From the NCBI GenBank assembly GCA_006226775.1, contig SBGD01000074.1, positions 85,413 to 149,412 on the forward strand: a stretch of 64,000 nucleotides of DNA, in the 5' to 3' direction. Source of the DNA: Paracoccaceae bacterium (GTDB lineage Bacteria; Pseudomonadota; Alphaproteobacteria; Rhodobacterales; Rhodobacteraceae). Positions 15,909 to 24,809 of the stretch are shown here, piece after piece; position 1 is the stretch's first letter; each line of letters begins with the position of its first letter. The notes under the pieces are model-generated. The model worked only from the letters and a program-made list of their open reading frames with translations. It was not told the origin of the DNA and did not search any database. A program made the position numbers and the translations under genes.

Positions 15909-17177
15909 TCAGGCTGCTTCATGGAGGGCCTCGGTCTGTTGCATGGGCAGGGGGATGATCTGGGCCGTCGGGGCCGCCTTGCGGCGCGACAGGTGGCAGA
16001 TCAGGGCGATGACCAGCAGCGAGGCCAGCAGGTTCTGATGCAGAAGGTAAGGCGCGTGCGAGGAAAACAGCAGCGCGGCGCCGCATTGCGCATAGATCGC
16101 GGCAGCCAGCAGCGTCGCCCGGGCGCGGTGAAAGAGGATCCGCAGCGTGAAACCCGCGAGCAGCAGAAAGAGCGCCGCGCCGAAGGGGCCGAAATCGACG
16201 TAAGGGGCGGTCAGCAGAGGGAAATCTCCGCCGCCCTTGATGGCATCGAGCGCCGGCGCAAGCGGGGCGAGGGCCTGGTCGACCACCCCGTCGGTGAAGG
16301 TCAGCACCGCGACACCATGCAGGGTGATCCCGCCCCAGGTGGGCGGCGTTTCGGTGGCCAGCGGTGCGACGGCATTCCACAGGTCGTTGACCATGTAGAA
16401 GGCGAGTTTCTGCAACCCGATGGGCACCGCGTCGGTGCTGATGGCAGGGTTGGTCAGCGCCTCGCGCAGGCTCCAGACCCCGAGAAACAGCGCCGCGCCG
16501 AGGATCAGCCAGGGCAGCGCCACAAGGCGGCGGCGGATCAGGCAGGTGACGAGATAGGCCGAAAGGGTGAATTGCAACAGCAGCAGGCGCTGGCTCATCA
16601 CGATGGGCAGCAGCGTCAGCGCGATGGCGTTGAGCAGCAGCGTGAGACGGCAGAGCCTGCGGGCGCGGTCGGGCAATGCGCCGGTGGCGAGCAGCGCGGC
16701 GGCGAGGCAGCCGGTGGCGGGCAGCGCGGCATAGAACAGGCGCATCCCGGTGAAAAGCTTGTTCTGCAACAGGAAATCCCGGGCGGTCAGGGCCTCGGCG
16801 GCGGTCAGGATCAGCAGGCGGCGAAAACCGCCGAGTTGCAGCGCGGTGAGCGTGATCCAGAGCAGAGTAGTGCCCAGCAGCAGGAGGTTGGCCAGGAAGG
16901 TGAGGCGCGCGGCCCTCGCCAGATCCGGCGGAATGAAGCGGGGGCTGCGGCGGGGCAGGGCGGTGCGTGCGGCGAGGTCTCCCACCGTCCAGGCGGCCAG
17001 CGCGGTGAACAGCCAGAGCGCGCCCAGCGGGGTGAAGGCGGCAAGCGTGATGTCTTCGCGCGCCATGAAGGCGGGCATCAGGTCGAAGGCCCGTGGCGAG
17101 GTCAGCGCGACAAGCGCCACCGCAAGGGTCAGCGCCCAGCAGATCAGCACCAGCGAGAGGGGCGAGAGCGCACGCAT
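15909..17177 (-). CDS. Polysaccharide polymerase, Wzy-like
   Basis: A 422-residue membrane protein with about 11-12 hydrophobic segments and a larger loop in the second half (about 265-325, including LQKLAFYMVNDLWNAVAPL and GGGDFPLLTAPYVDFGPFG). It lacks enzymatic motifs, and its topology and neighbourhood fit an O-antigen/oligosaccharide repeat-unit polymerase. Such polymerases vary greatly in sequence and are usually identified by context, as here: flippase, acyltransferase and glycosyltransferases are in the same run. Its ATG overlaps the sulfotransferase stop by one base. An alternative reading is an O-antigen ligase-like membrane protein. Confidence 0.72.
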   Translation of the reverse strand: MRALSPLSLVLICWALTLAVALVALTSPRAFDLMPAFMAREDITLAAFTPLGALWLFTALAAWTVGDLAARTALPRRSPRFIPPDLARAARLTFLANLLLLGTTLLWITLTALQLGGFRRLLILTAAEALTARDFLLQNKLFTGMRLFYAALPATGCLAAALLATGALPDRARRLCRLTLLLNAIALTLLPIVMSQRLLLLQFTLSAYLVTCLIRRRLVALPWLILGAALFLGVWSLREALTNPAISTDAVPIGLQKLAFYMVNDLWNAVAPLATETPPTWGGITLHGVAVLTFTDGVVDQALAPLAPALDAIKGGGDFPLLTAPYVDFGPFGAALFLLLAGFTLRILFHRARATLLAAAIYAQCGAALLFSSHAPYLLHQNLLASLLVIALICHLSRRKAAPTAQIIPLPMQQTEALHEAA

Positions 17178-17869
17178 CAGGCGGCCTGGGGCAGGGCGCG
17201 CGCGGCCGCGTAGAGGTGACGGTCGGCGGCGGTGAGCCGCTCGATCCGCGCGCGCAGGTCAGCCGGGATGCGGGTGCCCTCCGGCGCGCGGTTGCGGTGC
17301 AGGATGGGCAGCGGCAGGCCGGTGAAGCGGCGCAGCGCGCGGGCAAAGGCACGGGGCCGGGCGAGATCGCCGATCAGGGCGAAGCGGGCGAGGTTGTCCT
17401 GCGCCCTGGCAAGGGCCTTGGGAAGATCGCGACAGGTGGTCAGGCTCTCGCCCGCGAAGTGAAAGAGGTATTGCGAGGCCAGCCGCCGGGCATCCTCGGT
17501 GTCGAGAAAGGCGGCGAGGCAGGCGGGGCGCGCCGGGTCGGGATGGCGGCGTTGCAGGTAGTGGTAGTGCGAGACGAAGCGCTCGGCCGGGTCGCGCAGC
17601 AGGGTGATGAAGTCATGGCCGGAGCGGGCGTGAAGCTCGGGGTTGTAGCGGAGATGGCCGGCGATGCAGCGCGTCCTGCGCGCCAGGAGCCGCGCCAGCA
17701 CCGCGTCGCGGGCGGCATAGTCCGACAGGATCCGCGCCTCGCCCGCCAGCGCCGGATCGCCAAGGTCGAGCGGGATCGTCGCCTGCGAAAAGGCATGACG
17801 CAGGCGCAGCGCGGCGCCAAAGCTCGACCCGCCGCATTTCGGAACATGAAGGTAGACGATGCCGCGCAT
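17177..17869 (-). CDS. Carbohydrate sulfotransferase
   Basis: A 230-residue soluble sulfotransferase that would transfer sulfate from PAPS to a sugar hydroxyl. The 5'-phosphosulfate loop HVPKCGGSS is at residues 8-16, with Lys11 as the key residue, and the 3'-phosphate binding region is LLRDPAERFVSHYHYL. It is the first gene of the minus-strand polysaccharide run and is coupled to the polymerase. This implies a sulfated surface polysaccharide, consistent with a marine or saline habitat. Acceptor unknown. Sulfation of a protein or lipid cannot be excluded. Confidence 0.85.
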   Translation of the reverse strand: MRGIVYLHVPKCGGSSFGAALRLRHAFSQATIPLDLGDPALAGEARILSDYAARDAVLARLLARRTRCIAGHLRYNPELHARSGHDFITLLRDPAERFVSHYHYLQRRHPDPARPACLAAFLDTEDARRLASQYLFHFAGESLTTCRDLPKALARAQDNLARFALIGDLARPRAFARALRRFTGLPLPILHRNRAPEGTRIPADLRARIERLTAADRHLYAAARALPQAA

Positions 17870-17948
17870 GGGGGCCTTCCGTGTTTGCGTTTTGTTAAGG
17901 AAAACACGGGCATGGTTAATGCAGGTTTAACGCCGCATCGGAGACGCC
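17870..17948. promoter_or_regulatory. Divergent promoter region of the polysaccharide cluster
   Basis: 79 bases between divergent operons. An inverted repeat CCGTGTTT (17879-17886) / AAACACGG (17902-17909) with a 15-base AT-rich spacer, and GTTAA/TTTAAC arms at about 17914-17931, make good candidate operators. Both polysaccharide runs must be transcribed from here. Confidence 0.5.
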
Positions 17949-19088
17949 ATGCGGATTGTTCATGTGGTCACGCGGCTTCTCAGGGCCGGGTCGGAAGAAA
18001 ACACGCTGGAATGCTGCCGCTGGCAGGCCGGCGCCGGGCATGAGGTCCTGTTGGTGCACGGGGCCGAGGCGGATGCGGGCTGGGCCGCGCGTCTTCCGGT
18101 GCGGACGCTGGCCGTGCCCGAGATGGTGCATCCGATCCGGCCGGTCGCCGACCTGCGGGCCCTGGGCGCGCTGCGGCGGCTCTACCGCGCGGTGCAGCCC
18201 GACGTGATCCATACCCATCAGAGCAAGGCCGGCATCCTCGGGCGGCTGGCGGCGGATGCGGTGCCGGGCGCGCGGGTGGTGCACGGGGTGCACATGCTGC
18301 CCTGGGCGCATGTCGGCGCGGCGCGGCGGCGGGTGTATCTTGCGGCAGAGCGGGCGGCGGCGCGGCGCACGGATGTCTTCGTCGGCGTGAGCGAGGCCCT
18401 GGGCACCGCCTATCGCCAGGCGGGCATCGCGCCGCAGGTCCATTGCGTGCGCTCGGGGATGGACCTGGCGCGCTTTCGCCGCGCGGACCTGCCGGCGGAC
18501 TGGCGCGCGCTCTTGCGGCTGGCCCCGGGCGCGGCGCGGCCGCCGGTGGCGGTGATGCTGGCCGCGCTGGAGCCGCGCAAGCGCCACCTGGCCTTCCTGC
18601 GCGCCTTTGCCACGGTGCGGCGGCTGATGCCGGACCTGCGGATCGTGCTGGCCGGAACCGGGCCGGAGGCGCCGCGCGTGCGGCACGAGGTGGCGCGGCT
18701 GGGGCTGGGCGACCGGGTGATCCTGGCGGGCCATCGGCGCGATCCCGAGCGGCTTCTGGCGCTGGCCGATGTCTCGGTGCTGGCCTCCGAGCGCGAGGGC
18801 CTGCCGCGGGTGGTGGTGCAATCGCTGGCGGCGGGGGTGCCGGTGCTGGTCAACGACCTGCCGGGGATCGGCGAGGTGCTGCGCGACCGGGTCAACGGGC
18901 GCATCCTTCCGGCGCGCGATGCCGGCGCCTTGGTGCGCGAAATGGTCGGCATCCTGCGGGTGCCCGAGCGGCTGGAATGCCTGCGGCGCGGTGCGGCGGC
19001 CAGCGACGTCAGCCCCTGGGCGCTGGAGCGGCTGGGGCCGGAGACCACGGCGCTCTATGCGGCTGAGCCGATGAGGGCGGCGGCATGA
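17949..19088 (+). CDS. Glycosyltransferase family 4
   Basis: A 379-residue GT-B glycosyltransferase. Seen: MRIVHVVTRLLRAGSEENTL at the N-terminus, DVIHTHQSKAGILGRLAA (acceptor side), the central LAALEPRKRHLAFLRAF (family-4 hallmark), ILAGHRRDPERLLALADVSVL, and SEREGLPRVVVQSLAAGVPVL carrying the retaining EX7E-like donor motif. It adds one sugar to the growing repeat unit at the cytoplasmic face. It is coupled by ATGA to the next glycosyltransferase and divergent from the sulfotransferase run. Confidence 0.88.
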   Translation: MRIVHVVTRLLRAGSEENTLECCRWQAGAGHEVLLVHGAEADAGWAARLPVRTLAVPEMVHPIRPVADLRALGALRRLYRAVQPDVIHTHQSKAGILGRLAADAVPGARVVHGVHMLPWAHVGAARRRVYLAAERAAARRTDVFVGVSEALGTAYRQAGIAPQVHCVRSGMDLARFRRADLPADWRALLRLAPGAARPPVAVMLAALEPRKRHLAFLRAFATVRRLMPDLRIVLAGTGPEAPRVRHEVARLGLGDRVILAGHRRDPERLLALADVSVLASEREGLPRVVVQSLAAGVPVLVNDLPGIGEVLRDRVNGRILPARDAGALVREMVGILRVPERLECLRRGAAASDVSPWALERLGPETTALYAAEPMRAAA

Positions 19089-20182
19089 GGCTGATGGTGA
19101 ACGCGCGCTTCCTGGGCCAGCCGCTGTCGGGCGTGCAGCGCTTCGGCCGCGAGATCGTGGCGGCGCTGGATGCGCGGCTGATGGCGGATCCGGCGCTTCG
19201 GGCGCGGCTGGGCCCGGTGGTGGCCTGCGCGCCGGAAGGCGTGGCCGATCCGGGGTGGCAGGCGATCACGCTGCGGCAGGTGCCGGGCGGGCAGGGCCAC
19301 CGCTGGGAGCAGGGCGCGCTCTACCGCGCCGCGCGCGATGCGGTGCTGTTCTCGCCCGGCAATGCCGGGCCCCTGCGGCACCGGACGCAGGTGCTGGTGC
19401 TGCATGACGCCAACCTGTGGGAAATCCCCGAGGCCTATGGCTGGCGCTACCGCGCGCTGCACCGGGCGCTGCGGCCAAGGCTGGCGCGGCAGGCGGCGGA
19501 ACTGGTGACGGTCAGCCGCTATTCGGCGCGGCAGCTGGCCGGGGTTCTGGGGGTGTCGGAGGGCCGGTTCTCGCTGGTGCCCAATGCGGTCGAGCATGTG
19601 CTGCGGTGCGACGCCGATCCCGGCGTGCTGGCGCGGCACGGGCTGACACGCGGGGGATACCTGTTCTGTGTCGGCAACCGGTCGCCGAACAAGAACGTCG
19701 CGCGGCTGGTCGCGGCGCATGGGATGGCGGGCGAGGTGCCGCCGCTGGTGGTGGCGGGCGGCTTGGCGCCGGGCCTGGCGGCAACGCCCGCGGTCCAGGG
19801 CCTGGGCCGGGTCAGCGACGGCGAATTGCGCGCGCTCTACGAAGGCGCGCGGGGCTTCGTCTTCCCCTCGCTCCACGAGGGCTTCGGCATCCCGCCGCTG
19901 GAGGCGATGGAACTGGGCTGCCCGGTGCTGGCGGCGCGGGCCGGCGCCCTGCCGGAGGTTCTGGGCGAGGCCGCGCTCTGGTGCGATCCGCTGTCGGTCG
20001 CGGACATGGCGCGGGGGATCAAGGCGCTGGCCGCGCTGGCGCCGCAGGACCGGGCGCAGCGGGTTGAGGCCGGTCGCGCGCGCGCCGCGCGCTATCGCTG
20101 GGCGCGCAGCCTTGACGCGCTTTTGCCGGTACTGGCGCGGGCGCGGGTCTGCGGCGGCGTCGGGATGCTTGCGGCGGGGTAG
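19085..20182 (+). CDS. Glycosyltransferase family 4
   Basis: A 365-residue GT-B enzyme. The N-terminus MRLMVNARFLGQPLSGVQRFGREI is typical of mannosyl- or rhamnosyltransferase-like GT4 proteins. Further signatures are LVTVSRYSARQLAGVLGV, VGNRSPNKNVARLVAA, LYEGARGFVFPSLHEGFGIPPLEAM (EX7E, donor site) and GCPVLAARAGALPEVLG. Start overlaps the upstream stop by ATGA. It probably adds another sugar of the same repeat unit. It ends 15 bases before the convergent priming transferase. The sugar and linkage cannot be predicted. Confidence 0.88.
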   Translation: MRLMVNARFLGQPLSGVQRFGREIVAALDARLMADPALRARLGPVVACAPEGVADPGWQAITLRQVPGGQGHRWEQGALYRAARDAVLFSPGNAGPLRHRTQVLVLHDANLWEIPEAYGWRYRALHRALRPRLARQAAELVTVSRYSARQLAGVLGVSEGRFSLVPNAVEHVLRCDADPGVLARHGLTRGGYLFCVGNRSPNKNVARLVAAHGMAGEVPPLVVAGGLAPGLAATPAVQGLGRVSDGELRALYEGARGFVFPSLHEGFGIPPLEAMELGCPVLAARAGALPEVLGEAALWCDPLSVADMARGIKALAALAPQDRAQRVEAGRARAARYRWARSLDALLPVLARARVCGGVGMLAAG

Positions 20183-20197
20183 GGGGCCGGTCGCGGC

Positions 20198-20854
20198 CTA
20201 CCGCCCGGTGGGGCTCAGCACCAGCCCGGCGGTGCGCAGGATCAGCACGAGGTCGAGCGGCAGGCTCTGCTCGGCGCGGTAGCGGCGGTCGAGCGCGACG
20301 CGCTTGCGGTAACAGCCATCGTCGCGGCCCTCGATCTGCCAGAGCCCGGTGATGCCCGGCGTCTGGCCGAGATAGGCGGCGGGGTCGCCATCGTAGAACG
20401 CCAGTTCCCCGGCGGTGATCGGGCGCGGCCCGACAAAGGACATCTCGCCACGCAGCACGTTGAGGATCTGCGGCAACTCGTCCAGCGAGGTGCGGCGCAG
20501 CAGCCGGCCCAGGCGGGTGATGCGCGGATCGTCACGCAGCTTGAAGGCGCGCGCCCAGTCGAGCGCGGCAATCGGATCCTGCGCCAGGGTCTCGGCAAGG
20601 ATGCGGTCGGCATCGGGCACCATGGTGCGGATTTTCCAGCAGCGGAATGGCCGGCCCTTGCGGCCGATCCGCCGGTGGCCGTAGAACCCCGGCCCGCCAT
20701 CGGCGCGGGCAAGCAGCCACAAGACCGCGATGACCGGGATCAGGAAGGGCAGCAGCACCGCGGCAACGACAAGATCGAGCGCGCGTTTGCCGCACCGGGC
20801 ATAGAGGCGGCGGGCCGGGGTCGGCAGGGGCAGATCGGTGGTGACATCTGTCAT
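20198..20854 (-). CDS. Priming sugar-phosphate transferase (polyprenyl-phosphate type)
   Basis: A 218-residue membrane-anchored bacterial sugar transferase that puts the first sugar phosphate on undecaprenyl phosphate. One N-terminal hydrophobic hairpin (LDLVVAAVLLPFLIPVIAVLW) precedes the catalytic domain, which contains PFRCWKIRTMVPDAD, DDPRITRLGRLLRRTSLDELPQ (DE catalytic pair) and MSFVGPRPITAGE, followed by PGITGLWQI. I use the ATG at 20854; the frame extends only to a TTG at 20866. GAGG precedes the ATG. A second priming transferase lies at 29541-30206. Confidence 0.9.
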   Translation of the reverse strand: MTDVTTDLPLPTPARRLYARCGKRALDLVVAAVLLPFLIPVIAVLWLLARADGGPGFYGHRRIGRKGRPFRCWKIRTMVPDADRILAETLAQDPIAALDWARAFKLRDDPRITRLGRLLRRTSLDELPQILNVLRGEMSFVGPRPITAGELAFYDGDPAAYLGQTPGITGLWQIEGRDDGCYRKRVALDRRYRAEQSLPLDLVLILRTAGLVLSPTGR

Positions 20855-21097
20855 GCGGGGCCTCAAAGGTCGGTCCCACCCAGCCTTTGGTTAACCCCGA
20901 TAAACCATGGGTTAGGTTAATGGAATGTGAATAAAATCGATTAAAATCAGGATGTTGTCGTTAACCTTTCGGTAAGGATTGCCGCGTGTTCCGCCGGGGC
21001 GCGACGGATGCCGGATCTGCGCGGGTGGGCGGAAAGGCTTGAAAAGGTAATGCGCGGATGGCATTTGTAAGGGGAAACGCAGTAACGGAGGTCGCGC
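20855..21097. promoter_or_regulatory. Divergent promoter region
   Basis: 243 bases between the priming transferase and the toxin-antitoxin pair. AT-rich around 20890-20970, with repeated GGTTAA elements (20889, 20912) typical of a promoter area. GGAGG before 21098 is the antitoxin ribosome site. No clear operator palindrome. Confidence 0.35.
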
Positions 21098-21334
21098 ATG
21101 CAGGAATCCACCGTGACGACCAAGGGCCAGACCACCCTGCCGCGTGAGGTCAGGGAGGCGCTGGGCCTGAAGCCCGGCGACCGCATCCGCTACCTGGTGC
21201 TGGACAATGGCCAGGTGCGCATCCTCAAGCCGCGCTCGGTCATGAGCCTGGCCGGGCTGCTGCACCGCGAGGGGCGGGCGCCGGTGACGCTCGAGGACAT
21301 GGAGGCGGCCATCGCCCGCAGCGCCCAGGGATGA
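21098..21334 (+). CDS. Antitoxin, AbrB/MazE-like (VapB type)
   Basis: A 78-residue swapped-hairpin AbrB-type DNA-binding antitoxin: STVTTKGQTTLPREVREALGLKPGDRIRYLVLD is the complete DNA-binding unit, and the C-terminal 30 residues would mask the toxin. GGAGG lies at the correct distance from the start. The toxin gene overlaps its stop by ATGA. It would repress its own promoter, with the toxin as co-repressor, and lies on the plasmid between two polysaccharide blocks. Confidence 0.9.
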   Translation: MQESTVTTKGQTTLPREVREALGLKPGDRIRYLVLDNGQVRILKPRSVMSLAGLLHREGRAPVTLEDMEAAIARSAQG

Positions 21335-21720
21335 CCGGGCTGGATACCAACCTGCTGGTCCGCTTCCTGACCCGCGACGATCCCGCGCAGGCCGCTGCCG
21401 TCGATTCGCTGTTCGCGGGGTTGAGCGAGGCCGATCCCGGCTTCATCTCGCGCGAGGTCGTCGTCGAACTGGTCTGGGTGCTGGAACGCGCCTATGGCTT
21501 CGAGCGCGAGGCCATCGGCCGGGCGCTGTTCGGCCTGCTCGAGGCGCAGGACTTCGTGGTCGAGGCCGCCGACCGCGTCGGGCTGGCCGCCTCGCGCTAT
21601 GTCAAGGGCGGGCCGGGGTTTTCCGACCAGATGATCCTTCTGGCGGCGGTGGCCGAGGGCGGCAGGCTGGTGACGCTGGACCGCAAACTGGCCCGCGAAG
21701 AGGGCGCCGCCCTGGCCTGA
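21331..21720 (+). CDS. PIN-domain toxin, VapC type
   Basis: A 129-residue PIN-domain ribonuclease toxin. Acidic active-site residues are visible: Asp5 (GLDTNLLVR), Glu46 in VVELVWVLERAYGF, Asp in GFSDQMIL and Asp in TLDRKLA. It would cleave RNA (tRNA or rRNA in studied members) when the labile antitoxin is lost, stabilising the plasmid or slowing growth under stress. Overlaps the antitoxin by ATGA. Ends 17 bases before the convergent phosphatase. Confidence 0.9.
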   Translation: MTGLDTNLLVRFLTRDDPAQAAAVDSLFAGLSEADPGFISREVVVELVWVLERAYGFEREAIGRALFGLLEAQDFVVEAADRVGLAASRYVKGGPGFSDQMILLAAVAEGGRLVTLDRKLAREEGAALA

Positions 21721-21737
21721 CGCACCGTCAGACACCG

Positions 21738-22472
21738 TCAGGTGCTGTCGAACTCCACCTCGCCCGGGGTGATGCGCGCGACCGAGAGCCTGCCGGTGAC
21801 ATAGGCGCCGGTGTCGACAGCGATGCGGCCATCGGTGACATTGGCCTGCTCGACGATGGTATGGCCATGCACCACCCATTGCCCGTCGCGGCGCGGTTTC
21901 GACAGGAAATCGGCGTGCCCCCAGGTCAGCGTGCGATGCTCCTGCTGGTCGAGCGGCAGCGCCGGATCGGCGCCGGCGTGCAGCACGGTGACATTGCCGC
22001 TGCGGTGCATCAGCGGCAGCAGGCGCAGCCATTCGATCAACTCGGCCCCCATGGCGCGGCGCAGCGCGTCGGCGGCGATCTTGAGGTCGATGCCGGAGGT
22101 GGACTGGCTGATGCCGGTGACGCCGAAGCTGGCCAGGGTCTGCAGCCCGCCATAGCGGATCCAGCGGGTGCCCTTGTCCTGCGGCGCCTCGAGAAAGGCC
22201 AGCAGCATGTCCTCGTGGTTGCCGCGCAGGCAGAGGATGTCGGGGCGGGCGACCAGGCGGCGCAGCACCTCGGCGCTGTGCTCTCCACGGTCGATGTAGT
22301 CGCCGACGCAGACGATCGGCAGGTCGGTGGGCAGGTCGCGCAGCACCTGGTCAAGCAGGTCGATGCGGCCATGGATATCGCCCACGGCATGAAACCCCGA
22401 TTCGGGGGCGATCGGGGGGAAGCTCACCGGTTTCGGCGAGCGGAAGGCAGTGAACAGCGATGGCAGTTTCAT
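21738..22472 (-). CDS. PPP-family metallophosphatase (Ser/Thr phosphatase-like)
   Basis: A 244-residue metallophosphoesterase of the PPP family. All core motifs are present: GDIHGR (metal), GDYIDRG, RGNHEDM, then LHAGADPAL and VHGHTIVEQANVTDGRIAVDTGA. Bacterial relatives (PrpA/PrpB, ApaH-like) remove phosphate from proteins or dinucleotides. Divergent from yjbH, so a role in controlling polysaccharide export is possible. The ATG at 22472 gives MKLPSLFTAF; it lacks an obvious Shine-Dalgarno sequence, and the open frame runs far upstream only because of high GC. Confidence 0.85.
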   Translation of the reverse strand: MKLPSLFTAFRSPKPVSFPPIAPESGFHAVGDIHGRIDLLDQVLRDLPTDLPIVCVGDYIDRGEHSAEVLRRLVARPDILCLRGNHEDMLLAFLEAPQDKGTRWIRYGGLQTLASFGVTGISQSTSGIDLKIAADALRRAMGAELIEWLRLLPLMHRSGNVTVLHAGADPALPLDQQEHRTLTWGHADFLSKPRRDGQWVVHGHTIVEQANVTDGRIAVDTGAYVTGRLSVARITPGEVEFDST

Positions 22473-22691
22473 TTTTAAATCAGTCGCAGTCTCATTGACC
22501 TTGTATGCGCGCAAAATCTGCGGTTTGGAATTGCTGTCACGGGGATGTGTTAACGCCAGCTTACAATCTGCTGCGGTCGGTCGTGTCATATACGCCACAT
22601 CCTGTGTGGATTGCGGCGAAAAGGTGGCACTGGCGGGTGTGACGGGGGCAGCGCGCCTGTAGATTGCCGGCAATTGAAGAGGGACGTTGAT

Positions 22692-24809
22692 TTGAAACGC
22701 CAGGTGGTCTCGATTGCGGCGATCCTGCTGTGCGGCACGGCACTGGCGGAACCGGCGATCCAGACCGGGTACAATACCTATGGAACGGCCGGGCTGATCG
22801 AGATGCCGACGGCAAACGCGATGCCGGACGGCGAACTGGCCTATACCTTCAGCTATTCGCGCAATACCAAGCGACACACCCTGACCTTCCAGATCGCGCC
22901 ACGGCTGTCGGGCAGCTTCCGCTATGCGCTGCTGTACGATCAGGACCCGAACTCCGGGCCCGACCTGAATACCTCCACCGATTTCCGCTTCGACCGCAGC
23001 TTCACGCTGCAATACCTGATCTCGGAAGAAACCGACAAATGGCCGGCCTTCGCGGTGGGCCTGAACGACTTTCTCGGCACCGGGGTCTACCGGTCGGAAT
23101 ACCTGGTCGCCAGCAAGACGATCACGCCGCAGTTCCGCGTCACTGGCGGGATCGGCTGGGGCCGGCTGGCCGGGGTTGGCGGCTTCGACAACCCGCTCGG
23201 CCATGTCGCGGATCGCTTCAAGACGCGGGATGAACGGATCTCGAACCGGGGCGGCGAGGTCGAGGCCAGCCAGATTTTCCGCGGCGATGCGGCGTTTTTC
23301 GGCGGTGTCGAGTATCAGGTCACCGACAAGCTGAAGCTGACCGCGGAATATTCCTCGGACCGCTACGAGCTGGAGGATGGCGCGACCTTCGACTATGTCT
23401 CGCCCTTCAACTTCGGCGTCAGCTACCAGGCGCGCAAGAACATCAACCTCAAGGCGCATTACCTCTATGGCGCGGAGGTGGGCGTGCAGCTGACCTTCGC
23501 GCTCAACCCCAAGAACCCGCCCAACTACAGCGGGCTGGAAAAGGCGCCGCCCGCGGTGGTGCCACGCCGCTCGGCGGCGGCCCTGGGCTGGAGCGGGGGC
23601 GCCGCGGCAGGCGGGCCGGGGGCGCTGCAGCAGCGGGCAGCCACGGCGCTGGGCCCCTACGGCATCGGGCTGCATGGGCTGGAGGTCAGCGGCACGCAGG
23701 CGCGGATCGAGATCGACAACCGCAGCTACCTGACCCAGGCGCAGGCGATCGGCCGCAGCGCGCGGGCAATGACCGGGGTGCTGCCGCCGCAGGTCGAGAC
23801 CATGGTGATCGTGCCGGTCAGGAACGGCATCGCCGGTGCGCAGGTCACCCTGCGGCGCAGCGACCTTGAGGCGCTGGAATTCGAGCTTGACGGCGCCTGG
23901 GACAGCTATGCCCGCGCCGGGATTGCCAGCGCGCCGGGGCAGTTGGCCCCCGCGCCGGGCCGCTATCCCTTCTTCGACTACAAGATCGGACCCTATTTCG
24001 CCACCAGCCTGTTCGACCCGGACAACCCGTTCCGCGCCGATCTGGGCATCGAGACCTCGGCACGCTACGAGGCGCTGCCGGGCCTCGTCTTCCAGGGCGC
24101 GGTGCGCAAGAAGCTGGTGGGCAACCTCAACGAATCCACCCGGCCTTCGACCTCGGTGCTGCAGCGGGTGCGCTCGGAATCCAACATCTACGAGAAACAC
24201 GGCGATCCGGCGCTGACCCATCTGACCGGGTCCTATTACTTCAAGCCGGCCGACGATCTCTATGGCCGGGTGACCGCGGGCTACCTCGAAAAGCACTTCG
24301 GCGGGGTCTCGACCGAGCTTTTGTGGAAGCCGGTCGACAGCCGCCTCGCCGCCGGGATCGAGGTGAACTACGTCAAGCAGCGCGCCTTCGACCAGCGCTT
24401 CGGCTTTCGCGACTACGAGGTCGCCACCGGCCATGCCTCGGTCTACTACGACCTCGGCAATGGCTACCAGGCGCAGGTCGATGCCGGGCGCTACCTGGCG
24501 GGCGACTGGGGCGCGACGCTGTCGCTGGACCGGACCTTCAAGAACGGCTGGTCGATCGGCGCCTTTGCCACGCTGACCGATGTGCCCTTCGACGAATTCG
24601 GCGAAGGGTCGTTTGACAAGGGCATCCGGATCTCGATTCCGATCGGCTGGGTCAATGGCCAGCGCACGCGCGACACCTATGCCACCGTGATCCGCCCGGT
24701 CACCCGGGACGGCGGCGCGCGGGTGCATGTCAACGACCGGCTCTACGAGACCGTGCGCGACACCCATCAGCCCGCCCTGGCCGAGACATGGGGGCGGTTC
24801 TGGAGATGA
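22692..24809 (+). CDS. yjbH: YjbH-family outer-membrane polysaccharide protein
   Basis: A 705-residue exported protein of the YjbH/GfcD family, thought to be an outer-membrane beta-barrel for exopolysaccharide secretion. I start it at a TTG (22692), which follows GAGGGA and gives the signal peptide M-KRQVVSIAAILLCGTALA, then EP; the ATG at 22611 has no ribosome site and would hide the signal. The mature N-terminus has the family signature YNTYGTAGLIEMPTANAMPDG, then alternating barrel-like strands. A central Ala/Gly-rich linker (about 295-335) separates two halves. YjbF follows directly, overlapping by TGATG. A YjbG/GfcC homologue is not in the window. Confidence 0.88.
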   Translation: MKRQVVSIAAILLCGTALAEPAIQTGYNTYGTAGLIEMPTANAMPDGELAYTFSYSRNTKRHTLTFQIAPRLSGSFRYALLYDQDPNSGPDLNTSTDFRFDRSFTLQYLISEETDKWPAFAVGLNDFLGTGVYRSEYLVASKTITPQFRVTGGIGWGRLAGVGGFDNPLGHVADRFKTRDERISNRGGEVEASQIFRGDAAFFGGVEYQVTDKLKLTAEYSSDRYELEDGATFDYVSPFNFGVSYQARKNINLKAHYLYGAEVGVQLTFALNPKNPPNYSGLEKAPPAVVPRRSAAALGWSGGAAAGGPGALQQRAATALGPYGIGLHGLEVSGTQARIEIDNRSYLTQAQAIGRSARAMTGVLPPQVETMVIVPVRNGIAGAQVTLRRSDLEALEFELDGAWDSYARAGIASAPGQLAPAPGRYPFFDYKIGPYFATSLFDPDNPFRADLGIETSARYEALPGLVFQGAVRKKLVGNLNESTRPSTSVLQRVRSESNIYEKHGDPALTHLTGSYYFKPADDLYGRVTAGYLEKHFGGVSTELLWKPVDSRLAAGIEVNYVKQRAFDQRFGFRDYEVATGHASVYYDLGNGYQAQVDAGRYLAGDWGATLSLDRTFKNGWSIGAFATLTDVPFDEFGEGSFDKGIRISIPIGWVNGQRTRDTYATVIRPVTRDGGARVHVNDRLYETVRDTHQPALAETWGRFWR

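Noticed and set aside
21738..24767. A 1009-codon open frame on the minus strand
   Set aside because: The first part in transcription order is antisense to yjbH; only the last 244 codons form the PPP phosphatase.
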